Notes: a model not told the origin generated them from the sequence alone. A stretch of DNA of 64,000 nt from Micromonospora polyrhachis (GCF_014203835.1 NZ_JACHJW010000001.1:620001-684000), one strand, 5' to 3'. Shown: positions 8,805 to 18,405, numbered from the stretch's first letter. A program made the numbers and translations.

Positions 8805-9503
8805 TCAGTGCCCGACGCCTACCAGGGCACGCTCCTGTCGCGCTGTGGCAACGACGGTCTCCCAGGTGACCGTACCGGCGGCCCACCGATCGAGCAGGAC
8901 CTGATCATGGCTGATCGCGAGCACGCCGGCACCGCTCTCCCGCCGATACTCCTCGACGGTGTGCACGAGGTGCGCCTGGGTGCTGGCGTCGAGCATGGTG
9001 GTCATCTCGTCGCAGATGAGATAACTGGGTCGCAGGGCCAGGGCCCGCGCCAGGCAGGCCCGCTGGAGCTGCCCGTCGGAGACCTCGTGCGGCCGGCGGC
9101 CGAGCAGTTCCGGGGTGAGGCCGACCGCGTCGGCCAGGGCCGACAACGCGCCATCGGCGTTCCCGCCCCGTCCGGTGGCCCGCAGGGGTTCGAGAACGAC
9201 GTCCCGCAGTCGAAGCCGGGGGTCGACGGCCAGCCGGGGCTGCTGGAAGACGATCGCCACCCGGGTACGCACCGCCCTGGGAGCCCGGTGCCGCCAGCCG
9301 GGCACCGGCACATCGTCGATGGTCAAGGTTCCGGCAGCGGGGCGGCGCAGCATCGCCAGAACCAGGCCCAGGGTGGACTTGCCGCACCCACTGGGCCCGG
9401 CCAGGCCGGTGGTGACCCCGGCGGGCAGGCTGAAGTCGACGCCGTCGAGAACGGTGTTCCGGCCGTACCGGACGGTGACCTGGCGCGCGGTCAGGGCGGT
9501 CAT
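8805..9503 (-). CDS. Peptide/nickel-type ABC importer ATPase 2 (DppF/NikE position)
   Basis: 232 aa. Walker A GPSGCGKST, Q-loop in VFQQPR, Walker B LICDEMTTMLD. The signature is VSDGQLQ instead of LSGGQ, and the usual C-terminal oligopeptide-binding extension is absent, so this is a short form. Last gene of the five-gene operon, one base after its partner ATPase. It would pair with the other ATPase to form an asymmetric dimer. Nickel or another metal chelate is as likely a substrate as peptides, given the Nur-like box upstream of the operon. Confidence 0.88.
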   Translation of the reverse strand: MTALTARQVTVRYGRNTVLDGVDFSLPAGVTTGLAGPSGCGKSTLGLVLAMLRRPAAGTLTIDDVPVPGWRHRAPRAVRTRVAIVFQQPRLAVDPRLRLRDVVLEPLRATGRGGNADGALSALADAVGLTPELLGRRPHEVSDGQLQRACLARALALRPSYLICDEMTTMLDASTQAHLVHTVEEYRRESGAGVLAISHDQVLLDRWAAGTVTWETVVATARQERALVGVGH

Positions 9504-9504
9504 C

Positions 9505-10485
9505 TCAGCCTCCTCGCGGGTGGTGGCAGGCGACCTCGCCGTCGGCGACGGTCACCAGCTCGGGCCGGTCGTCGCAGCGCCGGTCCGCCCGGGAGCAGCG
9601 GGCAGCGAAGGCGCAACCGGTGGGCAGCCGGGTCAGCTCGGGCGGAAACCCGGGCAACGGCCGGAACGCCCGCTCGGGCAGGGCGTCCAGCAACGCGGCG
9701 GTGTACGGGTGCCGGGGCTGGTCGAACAACTCCGTGGTGGGCGCGGTCTCCACGATGCGGCTGGCATACATGACCGCCACCCGGTCGGCGACCCGGCGGG
9801 CGGCGGTGAGGTCATGGGTGATCAGCAGGATGGCGTGACCGGCGTCGCGTAGCCGGGCCAACTCGTCCATGGTTGCCTCCACCAGCGGACGGTCCAGTCC
9901 GGTGGTGGGCTCGTCGGCCAACAACAGCCACGGTTCGCCGGCCAGCGCCAGCGCGGTGGCCGCCCGCTGCGCCAGCCCACCGGAAAGCTGGTGCGGATAG
10001 CGGTCGAGGTGCTGCTCACCGAGCCTGGCCCGGCCGGCGTAACGGCGGGCGGCGGCCCGGGCATCCCGCCCGGCGGTGCCCAGCACGGAGATCGTCTCCC
10101 GCAGTTGCGATCCGACGGTACGCACCGGGGTGAGGTGCGCGGCCGGGCTCTGCGGCACCAGACCGATCCGGCGGCCCCGGATCCGGCTGGCGAGCACCCG
10201 CTCGCCACAACTGAGCAGGTCGAGATCGTCCAGCAGGGCGCGACCCCGGATCTCCGCGTTGCCGGGCAGCAGGCCGAGCAGCGCCGAGACGAGCACCGAC
10301 TTGCCGCAGCCGCTCTCCCCGACCAGGGCCAGGCACTCCCCCGCGGCCAGGGTGAACGTGGCATCGGTGACCGCGCTGACGGTGGCATCGGGCAGCCGGA
10401 ACCGCACCGACAACCGGTCGACCCGCAGGCTGTGCTCGACATTCGATTCCGACGGACGGCTACGTTTCTCGGTGGCGGCGCTCAC
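9505..10485 (-). CDS. Peptide/nickel-type ABC importer ATPase 1 (DppD/NikD position)
   Basis: 326 aa from GTG 10485, which overlaps the permease stop (GTGA). The frame is open upstream, but that part is antisense-like and overlaps the permease. Walker A GESGCGKS, signature LSGGLAQR, Walker B LLLADEPTTGLD, and the C-terminal oligo/dipeptide domain with a Cys-rich CAFAARCSRADRRCDDRPE segment that in this family can bind an iron-sulphur cluster. Fourth gene of the importer operon. Confidence 0.9.
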   Translation of the reverse strand: MSAATEKRSRPSESNVEHSLRVDRLSVRFRLPDATVSAVTDATFTLAAGECLALVGESGCGKSVLVSALLGLLPGNAEIRGRALLDDLDLLSCGERVLASRIRGRRIGLVPQSPAAHLTPVRTVGSQLRETISVLGTAGRDARAAARRYAGRARLGEQHLDRYPHQLSGGLAQRAATALALAGEPWLLLADEPTTGLDRPLVEATMDELARLRDAGHAILLITHDLTAARRVADRVAVMYASRIVETAPTTELFDQPRHPYTAALLDALPERAFRPLPGFPPELTRLPTGCAFAARCSRADRRCDDRPELVTVADGEVACHHPRGG

Positions 10486-11366
10486 AGTTGCAACTCCGTA
10501 CGACGGCGGGGGTTGAGCCGGTCCCGCCACCAGCCGGAGAAGACGGCGATGGCCAGGGTCGGCACGATGATGAACAGGCCGGGCACCAGACTGGGCCACC
10601 ATGCTCCGGCGAACAGTTCCCCCCGCCCGTCGTTGATCATGTTGCCGAGCGAGGCAAGGTGCGGCGGCAACCCGAGGCCGAGGAAACTCAACGCGGACTC
10701 GTGCCACACCGCGTGCGGCACCATCAGCACGGCGGCCAACCCCAACTGCGGGACCACCGCCGGCAGCAGGTGCCGTACCAGGATCCGCCACCGGGTCGCG
10801 CCGTCGGAGATGGCCGCGTCGACGAAGGTCCGCGAACGCAGGGACAGCACCTCGGCACGGACGATCCGGGCGGTGGTCAGCCAATGGGTCACCCCGATGG
10901 AGACGATCACCGCGCCGACCCCGGGGGCGAACATGGCGACGATGAAGATGCCGAGCAGCAGGTGCGGCAGCGACCCGAAGCCGTCCACCAGCCGCATCAG
11001 CAGCCAGTCGACCCAGCCGCCGGCCACCCCCGCGACCAGTCCGACCAGCCCGCCGATGACGGTGGCGACCGCCGCGGCGACCACCCCGACGGTGAGCGAG
11101 ACGCGTAGCCCGTACAGCGATCGGACGAGCAGGTCCCGCCCCAGTTTGTCGGTGCCCAACGGGTGCTCGACGGAGGGCGCCTGGCTGGCCGCGCCGAGGT
11201 CGACCAGCCGCTGGTCGCCGGGGAAGAGCAGCGGGGCCAGCAGCGCCGCACCGACCAGCAGGGTCAGCACCGCCAGCGCGGTCCAGACCCCGATCCGGCG
11301 GCGTCGGCCGGTGGTGGGGGTGCCGATCCGGGTACGCCCCGCCGGGCGCCAGACGAGTTCGCTCAT
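10482..11366 (-). CDS. Peptide/nickel-type ABC importer permease C
   Basis: 294 aa from ATG 11366, whose ATGA overlaps the preceding stop. N-terminal membrane anchor at about 27-47, a periplasm-facing segment with HPLGTDKLGRDLLVR (the conserved loop of DppC/NikC proteins), then five helices and the cytoplasmic EAA loop (EVLSLRSRTFVDAAISDGA), which contacts the ATPases. Third gene in the operon; forms the pore with permease B. Confidence 0.92.
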   Translation of the reverse strand: MSELVWRPAGRTRIGTPTTGRRRRIGVWTALAVLTLLVGAALLAPLLFPGDQRLVDLGAASQAPSVEHPLGTDKLGRDLLVRSLYGLRVSLTVGVVAAAVATVIGGLVGLVAGVAGGWVDWLLMRLVDGFGSLPHLLLGIFIVAMFAPGVGAVIVSIGVTHWLTTARIVRAEVLSLRSRTFVDAAISDGATRWRILVRHLLPAVVPQLGLAAVLMVPHAVWHESALSFLGLGLPPHLASLGNMINDGRGELFAGAWWPSLVPGLFIIVPTLAIAVFSGWWRDRLNPRRRTELQL

Positions 11367-12343
11367 CGCAGCCGTACCCGGGGGTCGGCCAGCGTGTAAC
11401 CCACGTCGGCGGCCAGGTTGCCGAGCAGCACGGTGACCGTGGCCAGCAGGGTCAGCGCGGCCAGCAGCGGGAAGTCCACGGCCAGCGCGGCCTGTACGGT
11501 GGCCCCGGCCACGCCGGGCCAGGAGAAGACGGCTTCCACCAGGGTCACTCCGGTGATGAGTTCCGGGATGCGCGCCCCGGCGAGGGTGATCAACGGCAGC
11601 AGTCCGGAGCGCAGCGCGTGCCGCACCAGCACCATCCGTTCGGGCAGTCCCCGGGCCCGCGCCCCGGTCACGAAGTCCTCCGCCAGGGTGTGGGTGACGG
11701 TCTCCCGGACGTAGAGGATGAACCACGGCGACTGGGAGACCGCCAGCACCGACGCGGGCAGCACCAGGTGCCGGGCCACGTCTGCGGCCTGGACCGTGCC
11801 GGCACCGGCGTCGGTCAGCCCACCGCTGGGCAGCGCCCCCAGGGTCAGGGCGAAGACCGCGATCGCGGCCAACGCCAGCCAGAAGGTGGGAATCGCCTCC
11901 AGGACGTACCCGGTCCAGGTGACCGCCCGGTCGACCAGACCACCCGGCCGGCGGGCGGCCAGCGTACCGAGCGGGATGCTGATCAGCAGCGCACCGGCGA
12001 GACCGACGGTGGTGAGCAGCACCGTCCAACCGAGCCGCTCGCCGATGAGTTCGCCCACCGGGCGACCACCCATGCTGCGGGCATTACCGAGGTCGCCGGA
12101 GAACAGGTTGGTCGCCCACTCCCAGTACTGCACCAGCAACGGCTGGTCCAGCCCCCAGTTGGCCCGCATCCGGGCCAGGTCCTCGGTGCTGACCCGGGCG
12201 GCACCGGCGTCCCCCACGTACTGCAACACCGGGTCGAACGGGGATGCCTTACCGAGCAGGAACAGCCCGAACGACACCAACACCAACAGCGGTACGGCGG
12301 CGGCCAGACGCAACCCGACCGTACGGGCAATCGCCGCCGTCAC
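11363..12343 (-). CDS. Peptide/nickel-type ABC importer permease B
   Basis: 326 aa from GTG 12343, overlapping the stop of the binding-protein gene (GTGA). N-terminal helix at about 10-30, DppB-type loop with NWGLDQPLLVQYWEW, five further helices, and the EAA loop (ETVTHTLAEDFVTGARARGL). Second gene of the operon. Length and motifs match the DppB/NikB family closely. Confidence 0.92.
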   Translation of the reverse strand: MTAAIARTVGLRLAAAVPLLVLVSFGLFLLGKASPFDPVLQYVGDAGAARVSTEDLARMRANWGLDQPLLVQYWEWATNLFSGDLGNARSMGGRPVGELIGERLGWTVLLTTVGLAGALLISIPLGTLAARRPGGLVDRAVTWTGYVLEAIPTFWLALAAIAVFALTLGALPSGGLTDAGAGTVQAADVARHLVLPASVLAVSQSPWFILYVRETVTHTLAEDFVTGARARGLPERMVLVRHALRSGLLPLITLAGARIPELITGVTLVEAVFSWPGVAGATVQAALAVDFPLLAALTLLATVTVLLGNLAADVGYTLADPRVRLR

Positions 12344-13920
12344 CGGGTCGTCCAGTCCTCAAGGTTCCACCAGATGCCGTTGAAGCCGTGGTCGTGCGGC
12401 TCGGTGCGGGGCAGTTGCCCGGTCCAGGCGTCCCGTACGACGAACGTGTGGTGCAGGAAGACCAGCCCGACGTTGGGTACGTCGGTGGCGACCTTGCGCT
12501 GGACCTCGTGGTAGAGGCGTACCCGCTCGGCGGTGTCCGCGGTGGCCCGGGCCCGGTCGAGCAGGTCGTCCACGGCCGGGTTGGCGTACCGGCCGGGGTT
12601 GGCGTAGCCCTTGCCGGCCAGCGAGGAGTGCAGCGAGTCGTACAGGTCGAAGTCCGGGTCGTACGGCGAACCGCTGCCGAAGAGTACGGCGTCCTTACCG
12701 AGTCGGGGGTTGATGGCGGTCCAGTCCAACCCGACCAGTTCCACGTCGATGCCGATTCTGCGTACGTCGGAGGCGGCGGCGGTGGCCAGGTCCTTGCGCA
12801 GGCTGTCGCTGGCCGGGTACATCAGCGTGAAGGCGGCCCGCTGTCCCCCCTTGGCACGGATGCCGTCCCCGCCGGGCAGCCAGCCGGCCTCGTCCAGCGC
12901 CCGGGTGGCCGCTGCTACGTCCGCCGTACCGGGTCGCGCCTGGGCCGGTTCGAACCACCGTCCGGCGTCGGGTGAGATCAGGCCGAAGGCCGGCTTGCCC
13001 TGCCCGTTGAGCAGCGTGCGCAGCATGGCGTCCCGGTCGACGGCGAGGTCGACGGCGCGTCGGATGGCCACGTCACCGGTGACCGGGTGGTTCAGCGGCA
13101 GGGAGACGATCCGGTAGTCGGCGCTGGGGTTGTCCCACCGCCGGTGGCCGGGGAGTTGTCCGAGCCCGTCGGCGATCTTCGGTGGCAGCACCGCACCGTC
13201 CAGCTCGCCGCTGCGCAGCCGGGCGGCGCGTACGTTGTCGTCGGCGACGAAGGCCATGGTCACCCGCTTGATCGCCGGCGCACCACCCCAGTACGACTCG
13301 TTGGCGACGAGCACCAGCCTCTCCCCCGCCGTCCAGGACTCGACCTTGTAGGGGCCGGTACCGATCGGGCGCTGGTTGAAGGGGGCGGTGTTGACGTCGT
13401 GGCCGGCCAGTGCCTTCGCCGGGACGATGCCCAGCGTGGTCCGCTTCACGAACGGCGCGTACGGGTACTTGAGCCGGAACACCACGGTCCGCTGGTCCGG
13501 TGCGGTCACCTCAGCGATCGAGGCGAACGCGGGACGCAGCGTCGAGTCGGTCTTCTCGTCGAGGACGGCACGGTAGGTGAAGACCACGTCGTCGGCGGTG
13601 AGCGGTGTGCCGTCGTGGAAGGTCACCCCGGGACGCAGCGTGAACGTGACGGTCTGGCCGTCCGGACTGACCTCCGGCAGCTTCTCGGCCAGCGCGGGCA
13701 CCGGCTCCAGCTTGTCGTCGTACGCGACCAGCCCGTCATAGATCTTGCTGGCCCCCTCGACGGCGTAACCGAGGACGGGGTTGAGCGTGTCCGGCTCGGA
13801 CTGCACCCCGAGGACGATCGAATCCGTCGATCTCGTGTCACCCTCGGGATTGCTGCCACACCCGGCCAGCAACGCACCCACCAGCGCCGCAGCACCGATC
13901 CCCACCAGCACCCGCCGCAT
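12340..13920 (-). CDS. Extracytoplasmic solute-binding lipoprotein of the importer
   Basis: 526 aa. Lipoprotein signal peptide with lipobox LLAGC (cleavage before C21), then an SBP family 5 fold (SEPDTLNPVL, PVPALAEKLPE, RPIGTGPYKVESW). GAGGAG precedes the ATG at 13920. It captures the ligand outside the membrane and hands it to the two permeases. The family covers peptides, nickel and metallophores. No ligand residue can be assigned by eye, but the operon order NikABCDE-like and the upstream Nur-like box favour nickel (inference). Confidence 0.9.
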   Translation of the reverse strand: MRRVLVGIGAAALVGALLAGCGSNPEGDTRSTDSIVLGVQSEPDTLNPVLGYAVEGASKIYDGLVAYDDKLEPVPALAEKLPEVSPDGQTVTFTLRPGVTFHDGTPLTADDVVFTYRAVLDEKTDSTLRPAFASIAEVTAPDQRTVVFRLKYPYAPFVKRTTLGIVPAKALAGHDVNTAPFNQRPIGTGPYKVESWTAGERLVLVANESYWGGAPAIKRVTMAFVADDNVRAARLRSGELDGAVLPPKIADGLGQLPGHRRWDNPSADYRIVSLPLNHPVTGDVAIRRAVDLAVDRDAMLRTLLNGQGKPAFGLISPDAGRWFEPAQARPGTADVAAATRALDEAGWLPGGDGIRAKGGQRAAFTLMYPASDSLRKDLATAAASDVRRIGIDVELVGLDWTAINPRLGKDAVLFGSGSPYDPDFDLYDSLHSSLAGKGYANPGRYANPAVDDLLDRARATADTAERVRLYHEVQRKVATDVPNVGLVFLHHTFVVRDAWTGQLPRTEPHDHGFNGIWWNLEDWTTR

Positions 13921-13938
13921 ACCGCAGCTCCTCTGCTA

Positions 13939-13955
13939 TTGCGAATAACTAGCAA
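13939..13955. promoter_or_regulatory. Candidate Nur (nickel-Fur) box upstream of the importer
   Basis: TTGCGAATAACTAGCAA fits the published Streptomyces Nur pattern tTGCaa-N5-ttGCAA at 10 of 12 positions, including all eight TTGC/GCAA bases with the correct 9-bp spacing. It lies 19-35 bp upstream of the binding-protein start in the only AT-rich patch of the promoter region. Confidence 0.45.
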
Positions 13956-14108
13956 CAAGCTACGCGACCACGGTCCGGCGGCAAAATTTCCAGCGAAATC
14001 AATCAATGTCAAGGTTCGCCGGGCGCTGAACCTGCCCCCTAGGCATGGATATTCTTCGATAAATCGGGTGCGTCGATGTAGCTGTCGACCGACGAAAGGG
14101 GGAAGCAC

Positions 14109-14516
14109 TTGAGGACACGCGCCATACTGTCGGCGGTCGCCCTGGCGGGCGCGCTGATCGCCCTGGCAGCAAACCCGGCTTCAGCAGCAGAGACGGCCTA
14201 CCTGGAGAAGACCCAATACCTCACCAGCAATCCCACGGATGGAATGGCCACCTCCTGCACCAGTAGGCGGATCGGCCTGGCGGCGGGCAACTACACCTGG
14301 GGGAACTACTACCCAGGCTCGGTCCGAGACCAGTACCTCGGCACCACCACCTACACCTGGACCACCTGCCTGGATCCGAAGAACGGCTACTACCAGCAAA
14401 CGACAACCCTGGACCCAGACCAATCGGGGTGGGACACCGCCACTATCAGCGACAACCTGATCATTTCGCCATCCGGCACGTGGACCTGGGGCTCCTACAT
14501 CGATCCTCATTTCTGA
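14109..14516 (+). CDS. Small secreted protein of unknown function
   Basis: 135 aa from TTG 14109, which has AAAGGGGG eight bases upstream. Signal peptide of about 27 aa ending at PASA-A. The mature protein (about 108 aa) is rich in Tyr, Trp and Thr and has two cysteines, which could form one disulphide. I do not recognise the family. It stands alone, with a strong terminator after it. Confidence 0.7.
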   Translation: MRTRAILSAVALAGALIALAANPASAAETAYLEKTQYLTSNPTDGMATSCTSRRIGLAAGNYTWGNYYPGSVRDQYLGTTTYTWTTCLDPKNGYYQQTTTLDPDQSGWDTATISDNLIISPSGTWTWGSYIDPHF

Positions 14517-14531
14517 TCGTCAGCGCCCTAC

Positions 14532-14558
14532 GGAGGCCCCAACTCCTACGGGGCCTCC
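14532..14558. terminator. Bidirectional hairpin terminator
   Basis: Perfect 9-bp arms GGAGGCCCC (14532-14540) and GGGGCCTCC (14550-14558), 9-nt loop, between the convergent stops at 14516 and 14570. Confidence 0.75.
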
Positions 14559-14569
14559 ACCTACCTACA

Positions 14570-15346
14570 TCAGCGCGGCCGGTTCGTGCTGCGATAGACC
14601 GTCCCGCGATGGGGCACGTCCGGCGATAGCTCACGCGGGTCGACCGCGTCCGGTGCGATGCTCCCGTTCTCGACGGCGACACCTACCCCGCCTCGGCCTC
14701 GCCGGGCCCGGAGCAGACGCACGGTCACGAACCAACCAGCGGCCACGCCACACACCACGATGACCATCTTCTGGAGCACTCCGGCGTAGCCCTCCACCAG
14801 ATGCCAGCTCTCCCCGAGCAGATAGCCAGCGAGCACGAACACCGTGTTCCAGATCAGGCTGCCCAGCGTCGTAAAGAGCAGAAACGTGGTCACCCGCATC
14901 CGCTCGACACCGGCCGGAATCGAGATAAGGCTGCGGAAAATCGGGATCATCCGCCCGAAGAAAACGGCTTTCACCCCGTGCCGGGCGAACCACGCCTCGG
15001 TGCGGTCGATATCCGCGACCTTGATCAGGGGAAGCCACGCGGCGACGGCCCGTACCCGATCCCGGCCCCACAGCACACCGAGGTAGTACAGCGCCAACGC
15101 GCCCAGCACCGAGCCGAGCGTCGTCCAGCCGATCGCCCCGGCCAGGCTCATGTCACCCTGACTGGCGGTGAACCCGGCCAGCGGCAGGATCACCTCGCTG
15201 GGGATCGGCGGGAAGAGGTTCTCCAGCGCGACGGCCAACCCGGCACCCGGCCCGCCGAGGCGTTCCATCAGGTCCGTGACCCAGCCGGCCACTCCCCCCG
15301 AGGGCTCCGAAGGATCCGACGCAGCGATCACACTCGCAAATTCCAT
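14570..15346 (-). CDS. DedA-family membrane protein
   Basis: 258 aa from ATG 15346; a GTG at 15370 is the alternative. The family signature is clear: ENLFPPIPSEVILPLAG near the N-terminus, GRMIPIFRSLISIPAG with the conserved G-R-x-I-P-x-x-R core, and four to five membrane helices. DedA proteins belong to the SNARE-associated/VTT group, needed for lipid-carrier recycling and proton-motive-force homeostasis. The last 45 residues are polar and variable. Confidence 0.88.
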   Translation of the reverse strand: MEFASVIAASDPSEPSGGVAGWVTDLMERLGGPGAGLAVALENLFPPIPSEVILPLAGFTASQGDMSLAGAIGWTTLGSVLGALALYYLGVLWGRDRVRAVAAWLPLIKVADIDRTEAWFARHGVKAVFFGRMIPIFRSLISIPAGVERMRVTTFLLFTTLGSLIWNTVFVLAGYLLGESWHLVEGYAGVLQKMVIVVCGVAAGWFVTVRLLRARRGRGGVGVAVENGSIAPDAVDPRELSPDVPHRGTVYRSTNRPR

Positions 15347-15552
15347 GGCTACGACGCTAGAAACTGGCACCCTGCGTCACCATGTGGCGCAGCACCCAGT
15401 TGACGTGACCCGACCACAGCCAACAACTGTGGAAAACCGCAACCTGCCGGAATCAGCCCGGCAGAATATGGTCTCGCCACCGCCCACCGCCACGCCAACT
15501 CGACACACCGTTACCTTCCTGCGTGCTCTGGACGATCCACGACCCGCTGCGC

Positions 15553-16110
15553 CTACTCGGCTTTGCCGTAGAACTGGTGGCCAGCGCGTAACTGCTGTAG
15601 CAACTTGGCCCGGGTCCCGGGCCGCTTGGCCTGACTGAAGCGGTGTATGTAGGCGTACCGGTTTCGGCTGTCCATCGCCTGTAGCTGTTTGGTGGCCACC
15701 TCGTCCGCAGTGATCTCATCGGGGATCGCGGCGGAGGCTGGCCCGTGATAAGCCGCATCCCAGCGTCCATCAGCCTTTGCGCGTTCCACCTCGGCCAGGC
15801 CGGCAGGGCGCATCCTTTTTGCTGTGATCAGCGCCTCGGCCCTGTCCGTGTTTATCTTTGACCACATACTGCGTTTGCGTCTGGGCGTAAACCGTTGCAG
15901 GTAGTAGGTGTCGTCGAGGCGGTCGGCCCGGCCATCGATCCAGCCGAAACAGAGCGCCACCTCGAGTGCTTCGGAATAGTTGATGCTGGGCACGGCTGTG
16001 CCTTTCTTGGCGAACTTCAGCAGGATGCCATCGGTACGCTGGTGGTGCTCCTCCATCCAACGCTCGAAATCGGCCTGTGCTCCGAAGCTCAGAATGGGCA
16101 GCTCGCTCAT
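15553..16110 (-). CDS. YdeI/OmpD-associated family protein
   Basis: 185 aa from ATG 16110, with GAGGT upstream. Shows FERWMEEHHQRTDGILLKFAKK, YSEALEVALCFGWIDGR and RFTPRRKRSMWSKIN, the landmarks of the YdeI family (bacteriocin-protection or OmpD-associated proteins), with the usual C-terminal helical domain. The biochemical role of the family is not established. Monocistronic on the minus strand. Confidence 0.85.
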   Translation of the reverse strand: MSELPILSFGAQADFERWMEEHHQRTDGILLKFAKKGTAVPSINYSEALEVALCFGWIDGRADRLDDTYYLQRFTPRRKRSMWSKINTDRAEALITAKRMRPAGLAEVERAKADGRWDAAYHGPASAAIPDEITADEVATKQLQAMDSRNRYAYIHRFSQAKRPGTRAKLLQQLRAGHQFYGKAE

Positions 16111-16245
16111 GCCACGTTACCTCGCCATAATCCATGTCACCGCGATCAACGAATGGTACACGCACTTCGAGACACTGCCTGGTGCTCGCTCGCCGGGTTC
16201 CGGTCACACGGTCTCGGGCAACTTTCCCCAAACGCCACCTGGCAA

Positions 16246-16283
16246 CGTGGCGGCGCACTCCCGACGTGGAGTGCGCCGCCACG
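16246..16283. terminator. Strong hairpin terminator
   Basis: Perfect 15-bp inverted repeat: arm 16246-16260 (CGTGGCGGCGCACTC), 8-nt loop, arm 16269-16283. It ends ten bases before the stop of the epoxide hydrolase gene, which is read toward it. Confidence 0.8.
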
Positions 16284-16293
16284 GGTGTTGGTG

Positions 16294-17397
16294 TTACCGC
16301 AGGGACCTGACGAAGGTGCGAATGTCACCGACGAGCAGTTCAGGCTGTTCCAAGGCGGCAAAATGGCCGCCACGGTCGAATTCGGTCCAGTGCACGATCA
16401 TGTTGCCGTATTCGGCGAGTTTACGGATCGGCAGGACGAGATCCTTGGGGAAAACCGCCACCCCCATCGGCGTGGTCGACTCCTGCGGCTGCGACCACGA
16501 GTGGGAGAACTCGTAGTAGATCTGCGCCGAGGAACTGGCCGTGTTGGTCAGCCAGTAGATCATCGCGGTGGTGAGCAGATAGTCGCGGTCGACCGGCTCG
16601 TCGCTCCATTCTTTGAACTTTTCGGCGATCCAGGCGAGTTGGCCTACGGGAGAATCGGCCAGGCCATAGGCGAGAGTCTGTGGCCGCGACGACTGGATAG
16701 CCATGTAGCCGCCCAGATCTCCCTGAAAGGCCTCGAGCCGGTCCAACCGCGCCTTGTCCTGCTCGTCGAAGTCGTGCTCGCCGAACGGGAAGGTCATCAG
16801 GTAGTTCACGTGAACCCCGATGACGTGCTCGGCATCAACGACACCGAGTTCACGTGAAATCCCCGAGCCCCAGTCGGTTCCCTGCGCGACGTAGCGCGGG
16901 TAGCCCAATTGCGCCATCAGCGCCGCCCACGCCCGGGCGATGCGGTTGAGGTCCCAGCCTGGCTGCAGTTCCGGCCCTGAGAACGCGAACCCGGGCAGCG
17001 ACGGGATAACCAGGTGGAACGCGTCGGCTGGATCGCCGCCGTGGGCGCGCGGGTCAGACAGTGGGCCGACAACCTCCAGGAACTCGGCCACCGAGCTCGG
17101 CCAGCCATGGGTGAGGATCATCGGGGTGGCATCCGGCTCTGGGGAGCGCACATGCAGGAAGTGAATCTGCTGGCCGTCGATCTCGGTGACAAATTGCGGG
17201 TACGCGTTGAGCCGCGCTTCGTATTCGCGCCAGTCGTAGGTGCTGACCCAATAGTCGGCCAGCTCCCGGAGGTAGGCGACCGGCACGCCACGTGACCACT
17301 CGGCTCCGGGAACTTCGGACGGGTATCGGGTGCGGGTGATGCGTTCGTGCAGGTCGTCGATCTGCGACTGGGCGATGTCAATCTTGAAGGGCTTCAT
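16294..17397 (-). CDS. Epoxide hydrolase (EHN plus alpha/beta hydrolase)
   Basis: 367 aa. N-terminal EHN domain (about 1-105, [13 protein letters not shown]) followed by the hydrolase core: oxyanion motif HGWPSS at 97-102, nucleophile D175 in GTDWGS, and a C-terminal [11 protein letters not shown] with the catalytic histidine. This matches microsomal/juvenile-hormone-type epoxide hydrolases, which open epoxides to diols in the cytosol or at the membrane. It is divergent from a WYL regulator, with a perfect palindrome between them. Confidence 0.92.
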   Translation of the reverse strand: MKPFKIDIAQSQIDDLHERITRTRYPSEVPGAEWSRGVPVAYLRELADYWVSTYDWREYEARLNAYPQFVTEIDGQQIHFLHVRSPEPDATPMILTHGWPSSVAEFLEVVGPLSDPRAHGGDPADAFHLVIPSLPGFAFSGPELQPGWDLNRIARAWAALMAQLGYPRYVAQGTDWGSGISRELGVVDAEHVIGVHVNYLMTFPFGEHDFDEQDKARLDRLEAFQGDLGGYMAIQSSRPQTLAYGLADSPVGQLAWIAEKFKEWSDEPVDRDYLLTTAMIYWLTNTASSSAQIYYEFSHSWSQPQESTTPMGVAVFPKDLVLPIRKLAEYGNMIVHWTEFDRGGHFAALEQPELLVGDIRTFVRSLR

Positions 17398-17416
17398 GAG
17401 AACTACGCTATGAAGT

Positions 17417-17441
17417 ATTGCGGCAAGCTTCTTGCCGCAAT
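17417..17441. promoter_or_regulatory. Perfect palindromic operator between hydrolase and WYL regulator
   Basis: ATTGCGGCAAG (17417-17427), CTT spacer, CTTGCCGCAAT (17431-17441): 11-bp arms with no mismatch. There are exactly 19 bases between each end and the nearest start codon (ATG 17397 minus, ATG 17461 plus). The likely ligand is the WYL regulator, controlling both genes. Confidence 0.7.
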
Positions 17442-17460
17442 GCCCACTAATGTCAAGAAC

Positions 17461-18405
17461 ATGTTGGAGACCTCTGCCAGGCTGCTGCGCCTACTGACGT
17501 TGTTGCAGGCCAAACCGGACTGGACCGGCGCCGAACTGGCCGCCCGCCTCGACGTCAGCCCCCGCACAATCAGGTACGATGTGGACAAGTTACGCAACCT
17601 GGGCTATCCCGTGCACGCGGCTCCCGGAATTGCCGGCGGGTATCGTCTCGGCGCAGGTGCAAAGCTTCCGCCCCTGCTGCTCGACGACGACGAAGCGGTC
17701 GCCGTGGCGGTGGGCCTGCGCACCGCCGCCATCGGGTCTGTCACCGGGATCGAAGAAAGCGCCGTGAACGCGCTGGCAAAGTTGGAGCAAGTCCTCCCCC
17801 CTCGCCTGCGCCAGCGGGTAACCGACCTGCACACCTACACCACCCCGCTCATCAAGCAGGGTGATGCTGTTTCTGCCGAAACCTTGACCCGGCTGGCCGC
17901 GGCGTGCCGGGATCACCATCGCGTGCGCTTCACCTACACCACACACGAGGGCTCGACCGACGAACGTGACACCGAGCCACACCGCCTCGTGCACACCGGA
18001 CGACGCTGGTATCTGATCGCCTGGGACACCGCCCGGCGCGACTGGCGCACGTACCGCGTCGACCGGATCACACCCCTCGAACCCACCGGCATGCGCTTTG
18101 TCCCCCGGCCGCATCCCCCGGACCCCGCGGGCGTGATCCGAGGCGTCGACACCGCCCTGTCAACGCACCGCGCCAAAGTCACCGTGCTCGCACCAGCCTC
18201 GGCCATCACCAGCTATCTGCCCGACTCCGTGGCGGTGCAGCCAATCGACGACACGAGCTGCGTCGTGCACGCCGGAGCGGACACCCCGTACCAGCTTGCC
18301 CTGCACATCCTCATGCTGGACAAGGACTTTCACGTCCACGGCCCACCAGACCTGCTAGACGCTTTCGCTGTCATCCGGGACCGGTTGAATGCCATCACCT
18401 ACTGA
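17461..18405 (+). CDS. HTH-WYL transcriptional regulator
   Basis: 314 aa from ATG 17461; earlier in-frame ATGs would run coding sequence through the palindrome. N-terminal HTH_11 ([26 protein letters not shown]) at about 5-60, WYL domain at about 140-215 ([23 protein letters not shown]) and a C-terminal extension. WYL proteins sense small ligands or nucleic acids. Its operator lies in the shared promoter with the epoxide hydrolase, which is the probable target. Confidence 0.9.
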   Translation: MLETSARLLRLLTLLQAKPDWTGAELAARLDVSPRTIRYDVDKLRNLGYPVHAAPGIAGGYRLGAGAKLPPLLLDDDEAVAVAVGLRTAAIGSVTGIEESAVNALAKLEQVLPPRLRQRVTDLHTYTTPLIKQGDAVSAETLTRLAAACRDHHRVRFTYTTHEGSTDERDTEPHRLVHTGRRWYLIAWDTARRDWRTYRVDRITPLEPTGMRFVPRPHPPDPAGVIRGVDTALSTHRAKVTVLAPASAITSYLPDSVAVQPIDDTSCVVHAGADTPYQLALHILMLDKDFHVHGPPDLLDAFAVIRDRLNAITY

